From Vibrio nitrifigilis (lineage in GTDB: Bacteria > Pseudomonadota > Gammaproteobacteria > Enterobacterales > Vibrionaceae): a stretch of DNA of 64,000 nt. The stretch covers positions 455,665 through 519,664 of the forward strand of contig NZ_JADPMR010000003.1 in the NCBI RefSeq assembly GCF_015686695.1, given 5' to 3'. Every line of letters starts with the position of its first letter. Positions within the stretch are counted from its first letter, which is position 1. A model generated the notes under the pieces. The model did no database searches. It had not been told where the DNA came from and saw nothing but the letters and a program-made list of their open reading frames with translations. Shown piece by piece: positions 53,431 to 64,000 of this stretch. A program made the translations under genes and the position numbers.

Positions 53431-55361
53431 TATGACCTTCCCTCCTTTAAATCAGATTCAAGATAGAGCTGAGAACCTGAATCAATAAATCGTTGCGACA
53501 TCATTTCCATGCCTCCAGTAACATCAGCCACATCTATCCGATTACTTGATACCGAATGAGATTGGCTAGCTGCATACTGGCGAACTTCTTGGGAAATTTT
53601 CATCGAACAAAATTTAGGACCACACATCGAACAGAAATGAGCAATTTTCCCAGACTCTTGTGGTAGGGTTTCATCGTGAAGTTTTCTAGCGGTATCAGGA
53701 TCTAGAGATAAATTAAACTGGTCTTCCCAGCGAAATTCAAAACGAGCCTGAGATAATGCGTTATCTCTAACCTGCGCTCCTGGATGCCCTTTCGCTAAGT
53801 CCGCAGCATGGGCAGCCAATTTATAAGTAATAAGACCTGTTTTTACGTCCTCTTTATTAGGTAACCCTAAGTGTTCTTTAGGAGTGACATAACAAAGCAT
53901 CGCACAACCAAACCATCCGATCATAGCCGCGCCGATCCCAGAAGTAATATGGTCATACCCAGGTGCAATATCAGTAGTTAAAGGGCCTAAAGTATAAAAT
54001 GGAGCTTCATGGCAATGCTCCATCTGCTCATCCATGTTCTCTTTAATCATATGCATAGGCACATGACCAGGGCCTTCAATCATGACTTGGACATCATGTT
54101 CCCAAGCAATTTTTGTTAGCTGACCTAGTGTATGTAACTCTGAAAATTGAGCTTCATCATTAGCATCAGCAATCGAGCCAGGGCGTAATCCATCGCCTAA
54201 AGAAAGAGCAACGTCATACTCAGCGCAAATTTGGCAAATCTCTTCAAAATGGGTGTATAGAAAATTTTCTTGGTGATGCGCTAAACACCATTTAGCGATA
54301 ATAGAACCACCTCGAGAAACAATTCCAGTCACTCGATTTGCTGTGATAGGTACGTATCTCAGTAACACGCCACAATGAATGGTAAAGTAATCAACCCCCT
54401 GCTCTGCTTGTTCAATCAAAGTGTCTCGCATCACTTCCCAAGTCAGAGCCTCAGCAATACCATTCACCTTTTCTAGAGCCTGATACATAGGAACAGTGCC
54501 AATAGGAACCGGACTATTACGTAAAATCCACTCGCGTGTTTCATGGATATGTCGACCAGTAGATAAATCCATAATAGTGTCAGCTCCCCAACGAGTCGCC
54601 CACACTAATTTTTCTACTTCTTCCTCAATAGAAGATGACACTGAGGAATTACCAATATTAGCGTTAACCTTAACTAAAAAGTTATGCCCGATTATCATTG
54701 GTTCGGATTCAGGATGATTGATGTTATTGGGAATAATAGCTCGTCCTTCAGCGACCTCTTGGCGAACAAATTCCGGAGTAATATAAGAAGGAGTATTAGC
54801 AGAAAAGCGTTGACCTGAATGTTGTTTCCTCAATTGAGGGTCAACCAAATTATCTAAGCGTTGATTTTCACGGATGGCAATAAATTCCATTTCAGGAGTA
54901 ATAATGCCTTTTCGAGCATAATGAAGTTGAGTAACACAGTGTGAATGTTTAGCGCGTCGAATTATAGTTTGGTTAGGGAAGCGGCTGTCATTAAGTGTAC
55001 GATCTTCCAAACGTTCTAATGTATAGGTGGACTTAGAATTGGCTAATATTTCGGTATCATCTCGTTGTTCTATCCACTGACTTCGCACTCTCTCTAATCC
55101 TGACAAAATATCAATGGTTACATTAGGGTCAGTATAAGGGCCAGAGGTATCATAAACATAGATAGGGGCATTATCACGATACTCAGGGTTATCTTTGCTC
55201 CCACCGAGTAATGTCTTACTTAAGGATATTTTACGAAAAGGGACTTTTATAGTGGGGTTACCACCGAACAAATAGGACTTTTCTGAGTTAGGTAACGGCT
55301 CATTAGATAGTGATTGAATAAATTGTTTAGCGTGTAAACGGCTTTGCTTTCGACTCGACAT
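53430..55361 (-). CDS. thiC: Phosphomethylpyrimidine synthase
   Basis: Non-canonical radical SAM enzyme that rearranges aminoimidazole ribotide to HMP phosphate. 643 residues, the usual length. The C-terminal cluster motif CSMCGPKFCSM is present near residue 575, with zinc-binding histidines in EGPGHVPMHMIKENMD. It is the first gene of the thi operon, directly downstream of a TPP riboswitch, and overlaps thiE by one base (TAATG). Confidence 0.97.
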   Translation of the reverse strand: MSSRKQSRLHAKQFIQSLSNEPLPNSEKSYLFGGNPTIKVPFRKISLSKTLLGGSKDNPEYRDNAPIYVYDTSGPYTDPNVTIDILSGLERVRSQWIEQRDDTEILANSKSTYTLERLEDRTLNDSRFPNQTIIRRAKHSHCVTQLHYARKGIITPEMEFIAIRENQRLDNLVDPQLRKQHSGQRFSANTPSYITPEFVRQEVAEGRAIIPNNINHPESEPMIIGHNFLVKVNANIGNSSVSSSIEEEVEKLVWATRWGADTIMDLSTGRHIHETREWILRNSPVPIGTVPMYQALEKVNGIAEALTWEVMRDTLIEQAEQGVDYFTIHCGVLLRYVPITANRVTGIVSRGGSIIAKWCLAHHQENFLYTHFEEICQICAEYDVALSLGDGLRPGSIADANDEAQFSELHTLGQLTKIAWEHDVQVMIEGPGHVPMHMIKENMDEQMEHCHEAPFYTLGPLTTDIAPGYDHITSGIGAAMIGWFGCAMLCYVTPKEHLGLPNKEDVKTGLITYKLAAHAADLAKGHPGAQVRDNALSQARFEFRWEDQFNLSLDPDTARKLHDETLPQESGKIAHFCSMCGPKFCSMKISQEVRQYAASQSHSVSSNRIDVADVTGGMEMMSQRFIDSGSQLYLESDLKEGRS

Positions 55362-55487
55362 AGCATTTTCCTCAATGAGTTAGATGGATAATGCTTGACG
55401 GATATATGCAACAAGAGTGATCAGTTAAATTGATCAAAGATAAGACAGAAATAGTAATAGAGCATTTCTGAGATGTGTCTTCTCTTG

Positions 55488-55562
55488 TTCCCTTCGCAGG
55501 TTCTAGCCTGATCAGGTTCAACGGATCCCGAACTAACGGTCTCAGCCATATGGCACTCCGAC
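55488..55562 (-). promoter_or_regulatory. TPP riboswitch upstream of thiC
   Basis: On the minus strand the THI-box elements appear in order: CTGAGA, then GAACCTGATCAGG, then GCGAAGGGAA, with flanking complementary arms (GGAGTGCC near 55562). It should reduce thiCEFSGH expression when thiamine pyrophosphate is plentiful, probably by masking the thiC ribosome site or by early termination in the 126-nt leader. Confidence 0.95.
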
Positions 55563-55600
55563 AAGTGAATTTTATTATATGCAAGCGAATTAAATACACA

Positions 55601-55643
55601 AAGGCCTTCTCTCATTGAACAACAAAAATGAGAGAAGGCCTTC
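55601..55643. terminator. Terminator between crcB and the thi leader
   Basis: AAGGCCTTCTCTCATT and AATGAGAGAAGGCCTT form a perfect 16-bp stem with an 11-nt loop. It ends the leftward crcB transcript before the thi riboswitch; the following bases on the minus strand include TGTGTATTTAATT rather than a pure T-run. Confidence 0.75.
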
Positions 55644-55669
55644 AATTTAACATTTTATTTAAAATAAAC

Positions 55670-56053
55670 TTAAGAACGCAGTAACCACTGATAGCCAACA
55701 TAAGCCGCTGAGATACTGAATAGAACATTCAACAACACATTGAAACCTAGTTTAATGAATGCACCCTGCTCAATCATCAAGACGTTATCCATAGAGAACG
55801 TTGAAAATGTAGTTAACGCTCCTAAGAAACCCAGACCAACTACCTGACGCCATGGGTATGGAGCTAACCATTCGTTCTGAAAACATGCCATTAAGATTCC
55901 CATAATAAAAGAACCAATAATGTTGACCGATAGAGTGCCGTAAGGAAATGCTCGTCCAAACATGGTAACGGTCCACTCAGAAATTAAATAACGAGAACAA
56001 GCACCAAATGCTCCGCCTATAGCAATAAACAGCAAAATAGATATTTGAGTCAT
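55670..56053 (-). CDS. crcB: Fluoride ion channel
   Basis: Small inner-membrane fluoride exporter that works as a dual-topology dimer (Fluc family). 127 residues from the ATG at 56053; the frame extends 24 codons further but the family starts here (MTQISILLFIAIGGAFGACS). Signature residues: GGAFGACSRYLIS, GTLSVNIIGSFIMG and GFLGALTTFSTFS. No fluoride riboswitch could be found in the short leader. Confidence 0.94.
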   Translation of the reverse strand: MTQISILLFIAIGGAFGACSRYLISEWTVTMFGRAFPYGTLSVNIIGSFIMGILMACFQNEWLAPYPWRQVVGLGFLGALTTFSTFSMDNVLMIEQGAFIKLGFNVLLNVLFSISAAYVGYQWLLRS

Positions 56054-56125
56054 ATCGAAATCCACATAGTAATATTTGCTTACTATTGTAAACAAAAAAT
56101 CGCCAATGCTAAGAAATAAGTACAA

Positions 56126-56717
56126 AAATCATCACTTTCATTTACCACTAATCCTACCGAAAGAATAGATAATTAAAAAAGTTACAGTAGTCACTTATAT
56201 CCGAATAAAAGTAGAATTGCTATAACGGGTAGATAAGACAGTAAAGTTCAGCATGATCAGATTTGTCTTTCAAAACCAAATCAAAAAGAACGAAAACTAT
56301 AACAAAATAATCTCTGTCTCACAGTGGCTCAAGTTACATACTAAGGGGTAATAATATCTATCGAGCCAAACGATAAAAGAAGCCCAGTATTCTTATAGAA
56401 CCGTAATTTAATGGCCTAAGGATCCACTTAGTTGAAAATCCTACTCTCTATATTTGACTGGGGCAAAAAGCCAGAAACAAAAAAGCCTCAGCTTTTACTG
56501 CTGAGGCTTAAAACTATTACAGGGAGGAGATACAGAAACTCACCTATCTTGGCACTCCAGCTCCCGACACAGGCTTTTTAAGCTCAAAATAAAAAGCCCT
56601 AGCTTTACTCCTAAGGCTTAAAATTACTCGGCCGGCATTCCGGAGATTCGACTGGACGGCAGTCCAGCAGCCAAGATACGCAACTCCATTAGTCAGATAA
56701 CGAGTAGCTCTATCACT
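56126..56717. other. Gene-free region with degenerate tRNA/terminator units
   Basis: 56126-56480 shows no gene or structure I can support. From 56481 two units follow, each a hairpin (AAGCCTCAGC/GCTGAGGCTT at 56483-56509 and a weaker one at 56596-56622) and then a stretch with tRNA-like pieces (ACAGGGAGGAGATACAGAAACTC; GGAGATTCGACTGGAC). The same order, terminator then tRNA-Trp complement, is seen intact at 57842-57955. These look like decayed tandem copies of the tRNA tail of the rrn operon. Confidence 0.5.
56483..56509 (-). terminator. Terminator-like hairpin
   Basis: AAGCCTCAGC and GCTGAGGCTT form a 10-bp stem with a 7-nt loop, followed on the minus strand by TTTTTTG. It would end a leftward transcript from the tRNA side. 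Confidence 0.75.
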
Positions 56718-56721
56718 TATA

Positions 56722-57810
56722 CCAATCGCACTAATTTTATGATCTAATATCAGCTTCGATAGGAGCTGATATGAACCCCCCTGACTTCCCAAAACTTATT
56801 CGTGAAACATCCGATGCGAGGATGCGTACGAGACTTCTTGCTATATCTCATTTCGTGGATGGAAAAAGCCGCACTGAGATCGCCAAATATTTAAAAGTCA
56901 GCCGTACCAGTGTCAATAACTGGGTTGCGACTTATTTAAAGAATGGTGTTGAAGGTTTAGTAGAAAAGCAGCATACAGGCCGTCCTCCACGACTGACTGA
57001 AGATCAGCTATCTCTGTTAAAGCTGTACATCACTTCCAATGCGATTAAACCTGAAGGTGGAAGACTACAAGGGACTGATATTATTGAATTCATCCATGAG
57101 GAATTTGGCCTATCTTACAGCTTATCAGGCATCTATAAGATATTGAGAAAGCTTAATTTAGTTTGGATAACCACTCGTTCAAAGCACCCAAAGCAATCTG
57201 TAGAAGCGCAAGAAGCTTTTAAAAAAATTCCCAATAGAAACGATCCTTAAGATCCCTGGGCATGTTGCTTTAAAAGATGTTCAAATCTGGTTTCAAGATG
57301 AAGCCAGATTTGGCCAGCGCAACACAACAACCCGAATCTGGGCAAAAAAAGGGACTCGTCCTAGGGCGGTACAACAACAGCAATTTGAGTATGCGTACTT
57401 ATTTGGAGCGGTGTGCGTTAATACCGGAGAAACTGAAGCTATTGTTGTTCCTATGAGCAACATGGAAGCAATGAAGGAACAACTCAGACTCATTTCTCAA
57501 TCAACCCCCACAGGCAAACATGCTGTCGTCATCATGGATCAAGCCAGTTGGCATCAAAGCTATCTAGCGGATTCATTCAAGAACTTGACTGTCATTCATC
57601 TACCTCCTTATTCACCCGAACTCAACTCAATAGAGCAGGTATGGAGTTGGTTGCGTCAGAAAGAAATAGCCAATAGGTGTTTTGAATGTTACGACGATAT
57701 TGTCGACAAGCTGTGTAGTGCTTGGAATTGTTTTTGTGCAGACAAAAGCAGAGTCATTTCGCTCTGCTTTAGAGATTGGACCATATTGACCAGTTAATTA
57801 GTGTGATTGG
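56722..57810 (+). mobile_element. IS630-family insertion sequence
   Basis: Imperfect terminal inverted repeats: CCAATCGCACTAATT on the left and its inverse AATTAGTGTGATTGG on the right (one mismatch). Both ends are flanked by TA (56720-56721 and 57811-57812), the target duplication of IS630/Tc1 elements. Length about 1.1 kb with one transposase gene in two phases. It sits just downstream of the rrn operon's last terminator. Confidence 0.85.
56771..57797 (+). pseudogene. IS630-family transposase, in two reading frames
   Basis: The first part (56771-57250, 159 codons) has an N-terminal helix-turn-helix, SRTEIAKYLKVSRTSVNNWV, and ends in RNDP after the frame break. The second part continues in another phase with KIPGHVALKDVQIWFQDEAR, VIMDQASWHQ and the DDE motif end LPPYSPELNSIEQVWSWLRQ, up to 57797. 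The break is at TTTTAAAAAAATT (about 57219-57231). A +1 (or -2) shift at this A7 run restores one protein. It may be programmed slippage or decay; I cannot tell. Confidence 0.8.
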
Positions 57811-57841
57811 TATTAGGAGCAATTCACCATGATTCAGATGT

Positions 57842-57872
57842 AAAAAAAGCCTTAGCATTGCTGCTAAGGCTT
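57842..57872 (-). terminator. Terminator of the rRNA-tRNA operon
   Basis: AAGCCTTAGCA and TGCTAAGGCTT form a perfect stem, followed on the minus strand by seven T. It directly follows tRNA-Trp and ends the leftward rrn operon. Confidence 0.92.
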
Positions 57873-57878
57873 CAATTA

Positions 57879-57955
<77 letters not shown>

Positions 57956-58014
57956 AAAACATTAAATTTTTTATATGAAAAAACCCCAGTCTAAGACTAA
58001 GGCTTTTAAATAAG

Positions 58015-58091
58015 TGGCGGAACGGACGGGATTCGAACCCGCGACCCCCGGCGTGACAGGCCGGTATTCTAACCAGCTGAACTACCGCTCC
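58015..58091 (-). tRNA. tRNA-Asp (GTC)
   Basis: Read leftwards, GGAGCGGTAGTTCAGCTGG starts the gene; anticodon GTC is in GCCTGTCACGC, T-arm GGTTCGAATCC, 3' CCA encoded. It lies between 5S rRNA and tRNA-Trp. A weak hairpin at 57982-58009 separates it from tRNA-Trp. Confidence 0.96.
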
Positions 58092-58143
58092 GCGAAACTG
58101 GTTTTTACCGTAAAGTGTCTAACACTCTACCGTTTAATTTAAA

Positions 58144-58261
58144 GCCTGGCGATGACCTACTCTCACATGGGGAAGCCCCACACTACCATCGGCGCGATTT
58201 CGTTTCACTTCTGAGTTCGGCATGGGATCAGGTGGGTCCAAAATGCTATGGTCGCCAAGCA
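58144..58261 (-). rRNA. rrf: 5S ribosomal RNA
   Basis: About 118 nt in leftward direction, from TGCTTGGCGACCATAGC to GTAGGTCATCGCCAGGC; the two ends pair. It contains CCGATGGTAGTGTGGGG and GAACTCAGAAGTGAAACG. Ends are estimated to within a few bases. Confidence 0.95.
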
Positions 58262-58373
58262 AATTCTTTGTTGTTACCGCTACGCAGCAACAATTAATTC
58301 AGAAAGCTGTCGTTCTCACACAATCAAGTGTGTCTCTATATCGAGTCCGATACAAAACCTTTTTGGTGTTGTA

Positions 58374-61262
<2,889 letters not shown>

Positions 61263-61474
61263 TACACCCAAAAAAGTTTTGGGTTGATGAACAAGTCACC
61301 AAGGTTGTCTGCATTTTATACATGTTGCAGACTCGATATTGCCGGACTCAATTTTGAATACTTACTACTTAAGTAAGCTTCCAAGAACACTTGAATGTGT
61401 GTTGGTTATCTCATCAATGATAGATAATTGAGAACTTTCACAAACATTCTAAAAGAATGTTTTGTCAGCTTTCC

Positions 61475-61493
61475 AAATTATTAAAGAGCAAAG
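61475..61493 (-). promoter_or_regulatory. boxA-like antitermination site in the 16S-23S spacer
   Basis: On the minus strand GCTCTTTAATAATTT, one base from the boxA core of the rrn leader. It lies between tRNA-Ala and 23S, where rrn operons carry a second boxA for Nus-factor antitermination. Confidence 0.7.
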
Positions 61494-61554
61494 ATTCACT
61501 TTCTATAAAGAAAGAAACCATTTTTAAGAACACTTAAGTAAATGCGCTTAAAGA

Positions 61555-61630
61555 TGGTGGAGCTATGCGGGATCGAACCGCAGACCTCCTGCGTGCAAGG
61601 CAGGCGCTCTCCCAGCTGAGCTATAGCCCC
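61555..61630 (-). tRNA. tRNA-Ala (TGC)
   Basis: Read leftwards, GGGGCTATAGCTCAGCTGGG starts the gene; anticodon TGC is in CCTTGCACGC, 3' end GCTCCACCA. It is the fourth and last spacer tRNA, next to 23S. Confidence 0.96.
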
Positions 61631-61650
61631 ATCGTATCCAACAAGAAAAG

Positions 61651-61726
61651 TGGTGGGCGATACCGGGTTCGAACCAGTGACCCCCTGCTTGTAAGGCAGG
61701 TGCTCTCCCAACTGAGCTAATCGCCC
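61651..61726 (-). tRNA. tRNA-Val (TAC)
   Basis: Read leftwards, GGGCGATTAGCTCAGTTGGG starts the gene; anticodon TAC is in CCTTACAAGC, T-arm GGTTCGAACC, encoded 3' CCA. Third spacer tRNA. Confidence 0.96.
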
Positions 61727-61755
61727 ACATTATTTTGATTTCCTGTGGAAGGAAA

Positions 61756-61831
61756 TGGTGGGTCCGTACAGGATTCGAACCTGTGACAATTGATTAAAAG
61801 TCAACTGCTCTACCAACTGAGCTAACGACCC
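61756..61831 (-). tRNA. tRNA-Lys (TTT)
   Basis: Read leftwards, GGGTCGTTAGCTCAGTTGG starts the gene; anticodon TTT is in GACTTTTAATC, T-arm GGTTCGAATCC, encoded 3' CCA. Second spacer tRNA. Confidence 0.96.
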
Positions 61832-61832
61832 A

Positions 61833-61907
61833 TGGTATCCCGTAGGGGAGTCGAACCCTGTTACCGCCGTGAAAGGGCGGTGTCCTAGGCCTCTAGACGA
61901 ACGGGAC
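61833..61907 (-). tRNA. tRNA-Glu (TTC)
   Basis: Read leftwards, GTCCCGTTCGTCTAGAGG starts the gene; anticodon TTC is in CCCTTTCACGG, T-arm GGTTCGACTC, encoded 3' CCA. First spacer tRNA after 16S. It abuts tRNA-Lys with one base between. Confidence 0.95.
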
Positions 61908-61975
61908 ACTAAGATACTCTTTGCTTTCTAAACCGTATCAATCTGTGTGAACACTCATCGCAATAATCTTATCGT

Positions 61976-63533
<1,558 letters not shown>

Positions 63534-63680
63534 AAAGTTTTTTGTGGCTCAATGAATACTGAATAAATGACTGTGCCAAGAACCGAAGTCTTGATTGGTC
63601 ACTCAGTTCATTGAAACCAATTGGAACCGAAGTTTCTCATTTGATTATCATCAACGAGTGCCCACACAGATGATAGGTTT

Positions 63681-63695
63681 AAATTGTTAAAGAGC
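63681..63695 (-). promoter_or_regulatory. boxA antitermination site in the rrn leader
   Basis: On the minus strand GCTCTTTAACAATTT matches the rrn boxA consensus TGCTCTTTAACAA exactly over its core. It lies about 150 nt upstream of 16S. Confidence 0.85.
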
Positions 63696-63729
63696 TCGCT
63701 TTCAGATTTCATTCTCAAAGCGGACGGAC

Positions 63730-63758
63730 ATTCTAGCGACTTAAAGTTTCAGTGTCAA
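63730..63758 (-). promoter_or_regulatory. rrn promoter
   Basis: On the minus strand TTGACA, a 17-bp spacer and TAGAAT, followed by GTCCGTCCGC. This is a near-consensus sigma-70 promoter about 200 nt upstream of 16S. A weaker TTGACC-16-TATCCG lies further upstream at about 63925-63952. No gene is supported in 63534-64000; the rest is AT-rich leader and upstream region. Confidence 0.8.
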
Positions 63759-64000
63759 ACCACTTTTTTCATAAATTTTTTCATCAATTTGATGAACCTT
63801 GAATGCCCTACTGATAAACGAAGACTTTGTTGCATCCCCGTGTCAGTGAGGGCTAGCATTATAGGTAAGCGAAGAAAAATGGCAATAGTTTTTTTTGCCA
63901 TTTTTTCTATGTTTCTTACTGTTCGGATAAAAAAGAGACAAAAAGGGTCAAATTAGATGGTTTTGTTTACATTCTTTAAATCTATTAGCAAATAATTTCA

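Noticed and set aside
56054..56130. Possible fluoride riboswitch before crcB
   Set aside because: The short leader lacks the GGCGATGG-type aptamer pattern; no pseudoknot elements could be laid out.
56544..56792. 82-codon minus-strand open frame across the left IS end
   Set aside because: It spans the IS boundary and the hairpin region and is antisense to the transposase start; chance frame.

Overview
The window looks like the origin-proximal part of the main chromosome of a marine gammaproteobacterium, most probably a Vibrio. The signs are an rrn operon with Glu-Lys-Val-Ala spacer tRNAs, a yhiN/uspB/ftnA/uspA/rsmJ neighbourhood, a betIBA-proXWV operon, a thiCEFSGH cluster, and chromosome-type parS sites in and beside the thi genes. 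No taxonomic marker was searched, so the genus is an inference.

Layout. 1-12.3 kb is a sugar block. The leftward araBDA operon (araA is cut by the window edge) faces a rightward AraFGH-like arabinose ABC transporter, followed by a second sugar ABC operon of the YtfQRT-YjfF type. AraC-like tandem sites lie before all three transcription units, which suggests one arabinose regulon. 12.4-16.2 kb holds a ybaN-like gene and a gluconate module (gntK, GntP-family permease, GntR-like LacI repressor) with two GntR-type operators.

16.47-32.40 kb is an AT-rich integrative element of about 15.9 kb that splits a yhiN-like flavoprotein gene. It has 10-bp terminal inverted repeats and a 6-nt non-host spacer at its right end. 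Its core is an overlapping operon of three large tyrosine-recombinase-fold proteins and one small protein. It also carries an intact copy of the gene it interrupts. The cargo is three small modules that look like anti-phage or stress systems: a NA37-like protein coupled to a membrane protein; an SF2 helicase operon with a divergent controller-like HTH regulator and palindromic operators; and a caspase-like protease with a small upstream partner. None of these could be matched with certainty to a described system. They are the best candidates for something new.

33.5-49.1 kb is core genome: uspB, ftnA, uspA, a Cys-rich protein, rsmJ, asnC, an H-NS-oligomerisation-like small protein, a Bcr/CflA drug transporter with a divergent LysR regulator, an aminopeptidase P, and betIBA-proXWV for choline uptake and glycine betaine synthesis. 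49.2-55.6 kb is the leftward thiamine operon thiCEFSGH behind a TPP riboswitch. crcB follows, then a stretch of degenerate tRNA/terminator units and an IS630-type element with a frame break. 57.8-63.8 kb is a leftward rRNA operon (16S, tRNA-Glu, Lys, Val, Ala, 23S, 5S, tRNA-Asp, Trp). Its promoter and boxA lie at the right end.
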